Source: Temnothorax longispinosus
Taxonomy: Eukaryota > Arthropoda > Insecta > Hymenoptera > Formicidae
Assembly: GCF_030848805.1 (NCBI RefSeq)
Contig: NC_092362.1
Coordinates: forward strand, 14,491,642 to 14,555,641
Reading direction: 5' to 3'
DNA: 64,000 nt
Of this stretch, positions 51,071 to 64,000 are shown piece by piece; position 1 is the stretch's first letter, and each line of letters begins with the position of its first letter. Both the position numbers and the translations under genes were made by a program. The notes under the pieces are model-generated. The model saw nothing but the letters and a program-made list of their open reading frames with translations, was not told the DNA's origin and searched no databases.

Positions 51071-51915
51071 ATTTCATCAGCATATATGTATATATAACAA
51101 GAGTCATCTTGAATAAATAAACAGTCGTATAAATGTATACAAATAAATTAATTTCTCCATGAGCTATTATATTCTCACTGACGTTCATTAATTGCTCCAT
51201 ACCAATTTAATTAGTGTTTGTGCTGTTTCAATACTATCATATATTAATTTATAGACTTTCATATTGAAAAAAATGCAATTAATTGTGGAAAGGAGAGATA
51301 ATTGCTCTCATTTAGTTTTCTACGTTGCGATGGAAATATATCACGCAAATATATAAATTTAATTGATGAAAAACTCACAAAGACAGAAATGTCGCGCGCA
51401 CGATGCAAAAGTACATGTATTACGAAACATGTTAATTTTTTCAAATATAAAGGATTTTAAGATAATAAAGATAACGCATATCACTATCTACTGATTTAGT
51501 ATGCAAACTTATTACCATAAACACGGAATGTAAATCCGGCTTTAGACGATATATTTTTACGTGCTTTAAACGTGCTATACTATACGAGCAGTACAACAGA
51601 GTACGTATAATACTCTATTATATGTATATTTTGCATACTATAATATATTACATATACATATATACAATAAAACATACACATCAACGGTATATGGTGTATG
51701 AATCTGAATGGTTCGTTTCAATAATAGATACATAAAACAGTTTGAAGTAGATCTGTGTCATTCAAGTTAAAAGAAACTGATCGTGAAAAACTACTAAACG
51801 CATATTACTTTGTTGAAAAGGTAAAATGTCAGGAATTAACCAAATTTTCTGGGCACAATAAACAGAAACAAAACACACATTATTCATAAAATATCAAAAT
51901 ATTGCTTCTTCTATA

Positions 51916-52059
51916 GGGCCTTATTCTCGCAAAATATCGCATACGATATATAATGTCATAAATATTATACTCTGCAACCAATAGCACACTTGCAAAATAT
52001 GATTTTCTAGTGACATTCATAAAATATCGTATGCGCGATATTTTGCGAGAATCAGGCCC
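51916..52059. mobile_element. 144-bp palindromic element
   Basis: GGGCCTTATTCTCGCAAAAT at the left is mirrored by ATTTTGCGAGAATCAGGCCC at the right. The pairing continues through ATATCGC..ATACGATAT, where the right arm has two extra bases (GC). It is a MITE-like foldback; the target duplication is not clear. Confidence 0.75.
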
Positions 52060-52756
52060 CTGAACGTACGTCTCTTTAAACATATCTAGAAAAGACGGTG
52101 ATGCAACAACGACAAAATTTTAGTATAAATTTATATAGGACACAGGGCGTAATATTATTAAGAATTTTTGTTGCAGTTAATTATCTATAAATTTCATACC
52201 CTATTAACATGCAATTAAATTATCGGACTAAATATTACATTTTTTATCACATATTAGATAGAAAACGACATGAATTATTTACCATGTATTTCATTTATAT
52301 AATCGTGCATGCTAACTAACGCAATATCACGATCGATCCTTTCTTCGGTGCCGGTGATGCGAACCTATATTCTCTTCCACTACTGAATATGAAACGCGAA
52401 ACTCGAAGGCGCGTTGAGGCTCATCTTAGCGAATATTTGGCAAGTAAACGCATTGTCTGTGGAGTTGGTTCCTCATAATGCGCGACTAGACGATAGTCAA
52501 ACTTTGAGTATAATGTCGATATCGACATAGTTTAACCTAAAGAATGTACCCTGAAGTCCTTTATAAACCATATGTAATGCGTTTATTCTTTTACAACGCA
52601 AAATTAATAAAATTAATTTATAGTAATAAGAATTATTTATAACAAAAAATAATAATCTTGTTAATTATAAAAATGGAAATTACTATATAGAAAAGAGATT
52701 AAAATTAAACAGAAAGAGTAACTTCATCTGCCAGTAATTATAAACCAAAATTCTTT

Positions 52757-52960
52757 ATTAATTCGACTAACTGGCAATAATAGAACAAAAGTTCATGACG
52801 TTTCGAATCTTGGTTTGGGTCTTTTTCAATTAAAAATCTATAATAAATAAATAAGGACATAACATCGCTTAATAACGCAGACATAAATTTAGTAAAGATT
52901 AATGACATAAAACAATAAAAATAAGATTATTTTTATTCTTATTTTTAAAGTCGAATTAAT
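52757..52960. repeat. 204-bp segment bounded by 12-bp inverted repeats
   Basis: ATTAATTCGACT (52757-52768) and AGTCGAATTAAT (52949-52960) are exact mirror images. Inside is CATGACGTTTCGAATC followed by TTTGGGTCTTTTTCAA. The interior is not palindromic. It may be a solo short element with short terminal repeats, or a chance pairing of AT-rich words. Confidence 0.4.
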
Positions 52961-53862
52961 AAAAAATTTTGATTAAAATCAAAATAATTCTTCTCCAACA
53001 ATCTGTATACTACCGCATGAATGAGAAAGTTTTACACGATACAATAAGACCGCCTCAAGCCAAAGAATTAATTTAATGATACAACCTTCAAAAAAAAATT
53101 GTATCTGTAAATGGAAGGTTGTTAATAGAAAATATCGATTTTCAATGCAAATACCATACAGGGATGACAAAAAACGGCATTGGATGTCGGTGAACTTTTT
53201 ACAGTCTGCTGTGATATAACATATGCTACGATACGTTCATATAAAAAGACAACTCAATAGTAAATGATGCGGCTGCACACAAGCTAGATAAATCACGACT
53301 CGCAAGAAAGAAAATCGAATGAAGCGAGGAATCAAACGAGGCTAGGTCCGAGGCGGATAACATCAATTAAACTCATCGGTATCCGTCGATTTTTGCCAAT
53401 AAAAGTTGCAAAACTTGGTGATTATATCGACCTGTTGCTGCCCATTTATTAGTCGACGAAGGTTACGCTAGTGAAATATGCCATGCATATATACTTCTCT
53501 CACTCTCACTATACGTCGCTTTAATAACAAAAACAAATTAATCGATCTTTGTCTCCTGTCTCCTCGAACTAATTGGGAAAACATAGTTGGCGATATCCGA
53601 TAGAGCAACCGCGTAACATCACGATATGTGGCACCTATATCATCCCTATTTTTATAGGGTTCGGATATATGTCCGGGGATAGAAACATGGACGCGGTACA
53701 ATCTCTCGTAATGATTCAGTCGCACTCGATTCATGTAATCATTGGACCACTAAAACCCAAAAACCCGTGCAATATATTGTTCTAACGCTTTTTACATAAA
53801 TTTTCGTTTTAATAAACGAGGGAAGAAAGAGAAAGAGAAAGAGAAAGAGAAAGAGAAAGAGA

Positions 53863-53905
<43 letters not shown>

Positions 53906-56519
53906 GCAAGATAATTTTTGATAATCTTATATTTAGGGTTAGGTTAGATTTTATTACATATTTTAACCCTTTTTGATAAAAAAAGAAAAAGAGGTATTTT
54001 TGTAATATACATATGTATATTATTGCGATATACATTTTTAACATAAATTTTTTAGAAGTTATTTGGCATTATTCCCAAAATTATTTTACACTCTCGCATT
54101 CCTATTAAATTATTATAATTATTATTTTTCAATAAATAACCGCTAAAAAATGTAATTTTATTTCCAAGTTATGAAAAATTCTCCTTCCTTTTGCGGTAAA
54201 AAGAATTGGAAAAAGGAGTAAAAATTCTAAATAATTACTGGCTTCAGTTCTTGGAAAAATCACTTTATTGCCGTTTTAATAACAGCATTTTAAATAGCAC
54301 AGAATTAAACTCCATAAATTGCCTATAATGTAATCGGGGTTAATCGATTGCTCGCGGTTTAAAGCCAAAATGCTTATTGCAACAGTATAAGTACGACAAA
54401 ATATTCCTTATACTTACGCTTAATTATTTATTATTTCTTTGCATTCTAAATGGTACTTGTTCGCTTTCGAAATTTTATCATTGCATGTATAATTATATTA
54501 ACATTTTACGCATTCCAAAATCGAAAATAATTATGCAATCAAATTTCTTACAATATGTTGCGATCAATTTTGAAAATCTCACCAATAATTAAGCATAATA
54601 TTTTTGGTACTAAAGATAATTAACTGAATTTTAATTATAATAATATATCATAAGTCTTTTTCTTTCACGAATAAAAGAAAAATTCTTTTCATATACTACA
54701 TCGGATTCCCTATATTTCTGATACGATAAGGCACCTACAAGAATATATAAACGCAGGAAGATCCATGATTAATAATTCAGGATGCGACGATGTGTTGTTC
54801 AATACACAAAGTCGAAATGGTTCTTAACGTTCTTGTTTCATGCGCGTAGCTTTCGCAGCTCAAATATAGCCAATGTGTTTTTTTTTTGTAATTTTTTTAT
54901 AAATTACAAACGTTAAGATTTAATTCAAAAAATACTATTTAATATTAAACAATAAAAATTAGAATTAAACGATCACACTTATCATTAAACATATTGGTAT
55001 GTGGTATCCACACAGAATGTCGGTTAAAATTTAGATAAAATTGTTTATATTATTTCAAAAATAGCAAAGTTGAAAAATCACAGTCCATAAAGATAATCGC
55101 GCACCCAGTTTCGGAATAGCAAAGTTTAAGGTTGGAAAAACAGACGGACTGAGCCGAGATGGAGTAGCTGAAAGGTCTACGCAGTAGATCTCTCCGTACT
55201 TTGTGTAAATAAGAAAGATTTCAGAAATCGAGGTTACTTTTTCTTTTACACTGCACGTATGTATTTTATTAAAATGTCGAGATTATTGTATAGAGTGAAA
55301 TAATAATGTTTAAAAATAACTTTTCAATTATTAAATTTTTCCTCGTATAAAGAAGGAAATTGTCTGCTTATCAAACATATATAAAAAAGAGGGGGAGGAG
55401 AGAGAGAGAGAGATAACTCTGTATATAAAATGGCAGTAATATTTAAATCATATCTTAATAAAATTGCGTTAAGACTAAATCTATAATTATTAAACGAAAG
55501 TCTAGGAAAATTGCGCGAGTGTTTCGTCGATCACACTAAATTATATGTAAATCCATAATACGAAGTCGACTAGTCAGTATGCGTTTCGAAACGTTATTAA
55601 TGTTAATTCCACAACGGCTGGTGTTTCCGTACACGCCTGTGAAACGTTCGCGGCCACCCATAAAGTCGATATTCAAAGCCAAATGAAACGGTCCAGCGAG
55701 CAGGTAGCTCGTCATCGCTTCGATGGGCGCTCGCTTTATTGAAACAACGTGTATGAAAGGGCATGGCGTCCCGGTGAAAATAAGCAGTCTATGAAAATAC
55801 CCCAGAGACGAAAATATGTATAAAAACGGTCAATTATGGCGCTTAATGACGCTAATTCAAATCGATTCTTTCGCAACGATGACCTCATCTGTCCCTCCAA
55901 CGTGATCGATTAAAGGCTGATAACTCTATACGCGATTCATGGACACATTCGTACGAGTAGTTACTGTACAAATCGTTCCTAAAAATTATTCTTTTCTTTA
56001 CGGATAGAGAGACGGACAGAGTGTGATATTTAAAATCATAAACTTTGTCATTACCGAGGTCGCATTCCCAATTATCCGCTCTATACGTCTATACTAACAC
56101 AATTTTTATAATCATTATAATGTTCTGGCATGTGTCTACTGTCTATGTGCATCCTTCTCCTACATACATAAATAAATAAAAAAGTTTTCTTAAAAATTAA
56201 TACAAAAATATGTCAATATAAATTAATATAAAGTAATAAAAAAAAAGAGAAATATCAAATAAATGAATTGTAAGTGTTAAACATGTATACGTATAACTAG
56301 CATACTTATAATTCCATATAACATGATTTATTCCCGTTTTGACTCGGACACAATGGCATTGGCATAATCCTGAAACTTTTTTACTCAGCTGCGCGTCATC
56401 TCGTGTTATATACTGTGTCGGACGGATAAAAAAACTCACAAAATTGCATCTGCGTTCACATTTGAAAGTTATACCAATCTGCACATCTGCGTGCAAGCTG
56501 ACATTATGGTCATGTTAGA
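52961..56519. other. gene-free stretch
   Basis: Holds the compound purine repeat at 53826-53903. It is AT-rich with a less AT-rich patch at 55.55-55.95 kb that carries no frame of note. Confidence 0.5.
53826..53903. repeat. (GAAAGA)n(GA)n microsatellite
   Basis: About seven hexamer units merge into a (GA)n run, a pure-purine tract of about 80 bases. The minus-strand Phe-Leu/Ser-Leu frame across it is an artefact. Confidence 0.92.
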
Positions 56520-57050
56520 TTTACGCGTCGGGACGACGCGACGCGCCGCGACGGCTGGCGAGCGTATGCTCCGCCCGCGCCCGCGTCCGCGCCCACGCCG
56601 TTTCGTCGATTCATATCCTGGCTGAGTGCTGTCTCGCCAAGTCGTTCGCGGCCGATCCGGGACCGCGTTCTCTTGTCCCCAGTTCTCTGGCCGACTTTTA
56701 TTCATGAAAACATTTTAAATTCCGATAGCAAAATTGGCCTGGTATCCCGCTCGCTCGCAGTAGTCGACACATCCCCGCGACCTTTTGGCAACCGCAAGGA
56801 TCTACCTCTTCGTTCTCTTCGTCATCGAGAATCGCTCTCGTTTCCCTACTTCTGCTTCTTCTTTTTTCGTGCAGATTGGATATCGACTATCGACTAGCGT
56901 TCGCTTCACGTCTTCACGTGCACGGCAGCCACCTGCCACAGCACTCACGTCTCAGGCCGCGCCGCGCCGTGCGCCTGACGTTCAGCCGATGTGTCTCGTT
57001 CGTCCGTTGTCCTCGTTCCCTCCTTTCTTTCTTCTTTTCTCTATGCGCAG
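56520..57050 (+). promoter_or_regulatory. GC-rich island with splice-acceptor-like ends, possible gene start
   Basis: 56520-56600 is GC-rich and CpG-dense, including CCGCCCGCGCCCGCGTCCGC. A more balanced zone follows to about 57160, in AT-rich surroundings. On the plus strand two strong acceptor-like sites follow: TCTTCTTTTTTCGTGCAG ending at 56874, and TTCTTTTCTCTATGCGCAG ending at 57050. That pattern suits a promoter with short 5' exons on the plus strand. A minus-strand frame (56469-56705) reads Arg-Gly repeats across the GC-rich block. It may be an RG-rich exon, but is more likely a composition effect. Confidence 0.35.
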
Positions 57051-57441
57051 CACGCATGGAACATGCAGGCCGTTTGTCTTTGAAACGACGGAATTTGGTC
57101 GTACAACGAGAAACCGATCACGTATTACGTATAACGCGCCGGTATTGTCATAAACAAACAGTAGAGAGATACAGCATGGCAGGTGCAGATATTTTTAGCA
57201 CAAACTTGGTTGCCGTATTGGACATCTACATTTGCAGTTGTTTATTGAAAATTTGATATAATGTATGGCAAATACATCTGATGCACAAGTCTATTCAGAA
57301 TATTGTGAATATCGACACAGTAATATAAGCTTTTTAAAAGTACGTATTCTTTTCAACAAGAAAAGACAATATAATTGTTATTTAATTCCTTCCTTAATAT
57401 CGTAATGTTGTCAACACTGATGACAAATTGCCAGACAAGCT

Positions 57442-57445
<4 letters not shown>

Positions 57446-57505
<60 letters not shown>
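57446..57505. repeat. (TA)n microsatellite
   Basis: About 30 uninterrupted TA units, the longest TA tract in the window. Confidence 0.93.
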
Positions 57506-57507
<2 letters not shown>

Positions 57508-59408
57508 CAAGATGTCTCGTAATACATTTTTTTATATAACTATAATCTAAAATCTTACAATAAATATTCAGTACACATGATTTTCCATTTTCTGTATTGA
57601 GAGTTTATAGAGCCTTTAAGAGTTCTCAAATAAAGAGAGAGGGAGGAAACTCGATATGAATAAAAATTCATATATATTATTTACAACTGCTACATAAAAT
57701 ATATTTTTAAATACCTTCTCGGGAAAGATATACGAGAATAGTAAATGAGAGGTCCGCTATTTTGAAATTCGTTGTATTGGAATTTCATCAGTGTCTACCT
57801 TCATTTATTATCCAAACCATGTTTCAATTTCTGCTGACAGCACCCTGCTACGATACGGGACTCATGCGAGGCACAATATATTACTTCAACGTTTCACTTG
57901 TAAGCAGATATGTACAAGATCACAAGTCTTGCCAAAGAAGCTTTCAAGGGCTTACCTATACCTACACGCGCATAGAATTACATATACGATGGCTATCTTC
58001 GGAATACGACGCTCGTAGTTACACGCACAACAATGTAATCATGATTAATTGCAACTGTACTGAATTTCTCGAAACTATTATCTTTCGTTTCTCATTCAGC
58101 AACTTTTCAACTTGTTTGAGAAAAAAAGAAGAGAGAGAGAGAGAGAAGTAAAAATAATATCGATCTTTTCTTGGTCCAAATTTTACCTAAGATTTTTTTG
58201 CCGATTATCTAACATTATAGTTGATTCTCAAATATTGCTATTTGCTATTTACTTTCACTTATTCCTTAAGGTTACGATACTTGGAGTTTGATTTGATACA
58301 CACGTTATTTATCTCTCTCAACGATACTATTCGGAAAAGTTTTTTATTATTATATTTAATAACTGTATTACGTGTTATGTTATTATATTTCACGAACCAT
58401 GAAATTTAAGTAACGATGAATAGTTTTATAAGAACAACATTGTGCTGCGACACTCCAGCGACATTAATATAACAAATATTTTCTTCCGCCATCGAGCAAA
58501 ATTATGTAAAATTTATTTTCATACACATTCGACCATTGTCAAACGCGTCTCGGTGATATAACAGACGCGGCGATGCAGAAATATGCAGTGCGTGTTTGCG
58601 CGATCTCTCACTCGCGCCACTTGTATGGAGTTTTATTATGACGCGACGATATCGGTGCTTTCATTGGACAGCTCCAATTTAACGGCGCAAAATGGTAAAG
58701 TGGATTTACAAACATGGCAGCGAGTCGATTGCAAACATATGCGCATTTACAGTCTGCCATGCTACGCTTGTGAACAAGCGGTATAATTTTTAACAGCACG
58801 CAATCGAACGCTTACAAAATATTGCGAGGCCTCCGACAAACTCTGAAGAATTGTTTGGAAGCTAGAAATTGATACAAATGTATGAACAATGAAATCTGCA
58901 TATATAAAATAAATAAGCCAAATTTCAAATATACTATATACTAAATAAGAATATAATTTCCAAATTAAAAATATAATTCTTAAAAACAAATTTTATAATT
59001 TGTTTTATAAAAATATTATTGGATGTATATCTTTTTTATAATATAAATTATGCAGGGAAAGAGAAACGACCAATTATATAAAAGATTAAACTATTTGGTA
59101 CTAAAATTTGATACGAGACATCCTATGAGTCGTTAATACTCGTGAAATTATTGTCTAACAATAATACGCATAGTTATAAGATAGAAGAATAAACCCTAAC
59201 GCGGTAAAATTTTATACAATGACATATTCTATTTCTTTCTGCTATATATTGCCTATCGCTGGTGCGATTCCGTAATGGAGCTTTTAGATTGAACAGAATG
59301 TTGGGGCAAAAGCGGACATATCGTCGGCAACGGCAATGCTGAAAACAATGGCTCGTCCTTAGGATGCGCTTTTAGTGGTGAGAGAAAGGGAGAAAGAGAG
59401 CCGAGAAA

Positions 59409-59445
<37 letters not shown>

Positions 59446-59447
59446 GG
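59409..59447. repeat. (GA)n microsatellite, imperfect
   Basis: A GA run with a few extra G residues. Minus-strand Ser-Leu frames across it are artefacts. Confidence 0.87.
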
Positions 59448-62400
59448 TGCATAAGCCAAATGGCACGAATATCAGGTGGTAGTTTGAAAATTTCATTTTA
59501 GACGAGGCTGCATGAACTGCATCCATCTCCATTATGGGAACCACTACGCGCGCGCTTTCGTCTTTTACAACGCAGACATTAGTCGGATTTGATTTATCGA
59601 CCCGTTTTAAAGCTCCGTTACACGCGAATAAAAGGGTAAATGCATTTACCGCTGTTCCAAGTGTAGGGCGCGAATGCATTATATGTATGTATGTACTTAA
59701 GAACTGTTAAAGGTTGTTACTAACTTCAACACGCCGAAAGACGATCGATCGCGAAACTCGCAAATCAACTCTACTGTGATAATCTCTAGAGAAGATAACG
59801 ATCAATATCTTTGAAAAAAAAAAAATATTCTAACATTTTTTCTTTTAGGCTCTCAAATAAATATTTAATATTTTGTAACTCGTTTGCTTTATTTCACATC
59901 GACAAAATATATTTCTAACACCATCTAACACTAGTTTTTAAGAGTCCTACTTTCGGTTTATTTTCTACTTATTTAATTCTTCTCTAATTGTGCCCTACCC
60001 ATATTAAAAAGTGCATATCTTAACATATCTTTACTGCATATATCTGTATAAAAAGTTTAAAGGTATTTGCACTTAAAAGATGTCTTATATAAAGGAGATT
60101 CCAATATAAATTGTAACTTTTCAGAAAACATATAGAAATGATGAAAGCCACTTTTTGAAAGAAAACAATATTGCATGTTATATTATGTAAAAGCATTTTC
60201 ATGCAAGAGAGTAAATATTTCCAACAAAATTCTTTATCGATTATATTCGCTCCGGTATAATAGAGTTTTAATATTCGCTCTTTCCTTTCAATGCGTATAA
60301 TAATAACGTTGTAGTTGTAAACCGTCGATAACACTTATCTTGAATGCGTCGTAATAACGACGATAAGTTAATATGAGTTATGATCATCTTATTGTCAGAA
60401 ACATAAAGATTAATGCTGTTCGCGACTCTCTGCGACTCATTTGTCGACTCTTAAATTATGATAGCTCGTTAAATTTTTCAGCACGTAAATGTACGTGCGA
60501 CGTTTAGTGCTAAACGTGCTCGTCTAATTACCAATTTTATTTTTCTTACAAAGATCGCGGCTCGTGTTATGACTGAAAAATATACGACCATATTTAGTAT
60601 TAAATGCGCCCTGTGAATATGAGCCTTTGTTTTGGTCGGTTCACGTATACTGCAACCTGCACGCAAAATTGCCTTGATTACTTTAACAAGTACGCTTTTA
60701 ACGGGGTACAGGGAAATAGCGCGGTGTAGAAACCTTCGCAGATGTTAAAAAATTAACGAGAGCTGTTACGCGTTCGCACAGCAGTAAAAGATTAAATAGA
60801 GGAATGATGAAGTATCAGGCCAGCAGAGCGACAGATCGCGAAATAATGTAGGTGTATCGTTCCAACGAATAAAAATTAGATTTTAAACTTATATTATAAC
60901 ATCCGCTAACAATCTTTTTCCAATATTCTAAAGATATAGAGAACTGTACCAAGGAAATATTCACTCACAAATACACACACGCGCATATTCTTCCGTCTCT
61001 TTTTTCTCCTTTATCTTTTTCTCTCCAATTATGTGTGTTACAAACGTAGAATATATATAGGCTAAAGTTAAAAATATAAGATATATATAATGTTTTTATG
61101 CGTTTTTAATTATTTTATTGCAAATATAGTGGCTTGGTAAATCTATCTCAATATACTTCGTTTTTGTAAATATCATAATTATATATAATAAACAAAAAAT
61201 GTTTTCTATTAAAAAATTTTATCGTTTTTCTTTTCAACTATCCTGCAGCGCGTTCAAAGCTCGTCAAAATCAGAAAGAAATTTTTCTTATACAACTGTTG
61301 ACTATACATATATATTACTAATTGTAAGAGTAATGGAACACGAACGACTTAGGCTGCTCGTTAATTAGTTGTGCCTGCACTTGATTTCAGTCACGAAAAA
61401 TACATATAAGAAATTTCTTAACAACTCTTAACGGAGTTTTGAGCAACAAGAAAAAGATTCGAGTAATATATGTATACTAACAGCAGTTAATAATAAAAAA
61501 ATGTTTAATGAAAAAGCTTGTCCACTAACATATTTTTATTTATTCCAGTCTATTTCATTAATTCTCTTTATTCACAATTTATTCTCATGATGGTTAGCAT
61601 ATTTCTCTTAAATGCAAATTTTAGCCGTCAATTTAATTTATTTTTTTCATACACCTAATCTTATAAAAAATAATGTATTATATTACTACTTAATATTGTA
61701 TACTATATCTGTATATCTGAAATTAGTTTGGTGAAAAGAGACATTTTTATATAGAAATAATTTTAGTTGATATTTTTGTAAATTTAACAAGACATACGCA
61801 TGTATGCAAATATATAAACATGTATGTAAATAAATAGAAATAAACTAATTTTTAAAAATAATTATATATTAAAGATGAAAATCCGTGCATTTTTATATTA
61901 CTTGTGCGATAATTTTTTGTTTTACATTGCTGTAATTACATAGAAGAAACACACACACAAACACAGACGTGCTCTATTAGCATTAGTTCACTCAATTGAA
62001 ATGTTAATTCGCGGTCTTTTGGAAGCAAGAGATTCAATTATTACCTTATTGCTCTTGTCAGACTTTCTTTATTGCTAATCAATTATTTTCGCTACAATAG
62101 TGCTTTCCTATACTGGCCCTCGTACTTTTTTATTTCCTTTTTTTTTTCTTTAGCTGCCTGCAGCGGACGTTTAGTCCTTGATATCTATCACATCACCAAC
62201 ATCCCCACGAAAAACTAGAGTATCTCATTTATTTCTTGCGAGCATTTTATAAGAAACGTGCCCACGTATTTACTAAGGAACTGTGTACCTACACTAATGT
62301 GAATCTCTGCGAACGGCTCATGCCTCCTTTTACGAAATACAATATTGGTCCTATCCTCCACACAGCTCCATTATTAGAATCCACGTCCTATCGAAAAAAT

Positions 62401-63087
62401 ATTCAGCTTCTTTTAAAGGAATGCTTTGTCGCAGCGCATATAAATATACACACCTATATCGTTACCGAAAAAACGTGCTATTTTATTATAGAATTTTCTG
62501 CTATATAAGAATAAGATTGATTCTAAAAACATTGGACTATCCAATTTTGCATGAACTATGAATTTTGCAAAAAAAAAGTTTTAAAAGCACGTATCATAAT
62601 TATCACAAGCACGTATTTGACCATTAGTATAATTTAATTTATGTGTTGATATTTTCGTTGCTACTTTATAATTTCTAGCATAATTCGTACCAAGTAAAAC
62701 CAAATAAAGTGTATGCAATAAAAAAAATACATCTACAACCTCTGACCTCTGATATTCTTTTTCAAAACTATTATAAGAAAATCACATATTAGCGCTACTT
62801 TATTCACGCGTTAATCGACAGAAAGCTAAAAATATAACGTAAAAGTAGAAATTGTTTTCAAAGATACACGTAGATATACACATTTTCAGACATTTTTCAG
62901 GATTGCATCTCTCGCGCCATTGTAATATATAAATTATTCTGATCACATTCCGAAAGCGCGGAAGTGATTTATACTCGTAGCTTATAGGAGTGCATATTAT
63001 TCTTGGTTGGTTGTAATATCGCGCTGTCAATATTTACGACTGGCATCAGACGATGTCTCGAGTCCGCAATAATTTAAATTTTCCGTT

Positions 63088-63113
63088 ACATGTACCGTAT
63101 ACATGGTACATGT
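63088..63113. repeat. 9-bp perfect inverted repeat
   Basis: ACATGTACC and GGTACATGT flank an 8-base spacer. Confidence 0.6.
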
Positions 63114-64000
63114 AAGTCTGCAATATATTAAGTTAGAGATTCTATAACTGAGATATATTAATGCTAATTTAACAACATTTCTCTCTTTCTCTTTTTCTCT
63201 TTTAGACCAATAAAAATATTTCCTAACTTAATTGATTGAGATATTGTAATATTATTTTCAAATTGCAGGCAAATTAGAAAAATACAAATGCAGCAAACAG
63301 CGCGAGCAAATACGTCATTAATAGTCATTAAGTGGCGCATCGTTGATTTGCTGTATCTACTATTGCACTTAGAACATCAGCTGCAGAGTGTACAAGTTTG
63401 ACCTTGGAATTTACCGTTTATATAGCTGCACAAGTGACCCGTTTCGCGATTGTTTTTAAACTGTAATAGATGCATAATGGAATCTATTCAATTTAGTCTT
63501 CACGGATTGTCTATTTTGGCATGCTGAGAAAAACGATCCTATTTTCTCATGCGGCTTCGGCATATAAACTGAATATATGAGATGCACCTAATCGATTGCA
63601 TTGCGTGGCGCGTCTAAATATCTTCAGAGAGAAATAGAGACGAATTAAAAGAAATCGAAAAACTCTCATTTTCACGAATCTAAAAACCTAATCTTCAAGA
63701 TTGGTTTATAAATTTTGCAAATTCTTTTTACTCTTTTCTATATGTTTCCTTCTGTCCCGATATCACTTACAATTAGCTAACTGTCGAGTGCGAAACGAAA
63801 AGGGAACTCAACGTTTGTAAAACCAAACCAGATTTTAAAGATTAAAAATGTAAAACGACACATAATATAAAAATTTCTCTCAATTTTTTATAATTCATTG
63901 TAATTCCATTGTTTGCAAAAAGAACCCGCCAAGGTAATACATTAACAATAAATAATCCTAATTTTGCCTTACACACTCATTGTCATTAAAAGACTATTTG

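Larger units (their letters stand above)
49007..51915. other. stretch with a few short frames, no gene called
   Basis: Holds the 92-codon minus-strand frame at 50361-50639 and a (TA)n tract at 51036-51062. At 49.7-50.15 kb frames overlap on both strands without a recognisable domain. Confidence 0.45.
57506..64000. other. gene-free stretch
   Basis: AT-rich with a (GA)n tract at 59409-59447 and a small palindrome at 63088-63113. The plus-strand frame at 57762-58151 (129 codons) has no recognisable motif and runs into a GA repeat. No RNA gene was recognised. Confidence 0.45.

Noticed and set aside
53933..53947. TTAGGGTTAGGTTAG, resembling insect telomeric TTAGG
   Set aside because: Only about three imperfect units beside a purine repeat. 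Too short to be a telomeric or interstitial telomere tract.
56785..57256. Overlapping plus-strand frames of 122 and 126 codons
   Set aside because: Two different frames are open over the same GC-rich DNA. Neither shows a domain, and the acceptor-like sites inside argue against continuous coding.
57762..58151. 129-codon plus-strand open frame
   Set aside because: No recognisable motif, another frame overlaps it, and its C-terminus is a translated GA microsatellite.

Overview
This is a eukaryotic, gene-poor, AT-rich window. It looks like insect nuclear DNA, and an ant or other hymenopteran is a reasonable but unproven guess. The support is strong A+T bias, many (GA)n, (CA)n and (TA)n microsatellites, several short palindromic DNA-transposon remnants with TA target sites, and short Helitrons. 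No bacterial operon, rRNA, tRNA, CRISPR array or recognisable protein family is visible. Open frames are short; the longest is 138 codons. Most open frames overlap one another in several frames, as chance does. The window is best read as intergenic or long-intron DNA carrying a few possible exons and many small repeats.

Layout. 1-18 kb: AT-rich DNA with simple repeats, small hairpins, and one weak candidate first coding exon at about 6.9 kb. 18-20.9 kb: an 87-bp palindromic element, two short minus-strand frames split by one stop, and a 12-bp-stem hairpin. 21.1-23.7 kb is the most structured part. Here a diverged exon-plus-intron-like unit is tandemly duplicated (period about 480-500 bp), with canonical splice signals on the minus strand. 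A GC-rich island follows at about 23.0 kb, and then a second, unrelated tandem duplication (period about 280 bp). Together these could be the 5' end of a minus-strand transcript whose body lies towards position 1. 24.0-24.35 kb holds one non-autonomous Helitron.

24.4-38.4 kb is AT-rich with one copy of a TA-flanked MITE (26.4 kb) and a six-cysteine open frame at 33.1 kb that is the best single coding candidate. At 38.5-41 kb lie a second copy of that MITE, a 214-bp near-perfect palindrome flanked by TA, a GC-rich promoter-like island, and a diverged 150-bp inverted repeat. 44.5-47.4 kb has two more Helitrons in minus orientation, one carrying a large (CT)n(CA)n(CT)n block. 48.8-53 kb has three more inverted-repeat elements. 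53.8-64 kb has simple repeats and a second promoter-like GC-rich island at 56.5-57.05 kb with two strong splice-acceptor-like sites on the plus strand.

No pathway or gene cooperation can be described. What the window shows is the repeat landscape: Helitrons, TA-insertion MITEs and palindromes, tandem duplications, and two or three GC-rich islands that may mark transcription starts. Splice-site and exon calls are read by eye, without expression data or database searches, and are tentative.
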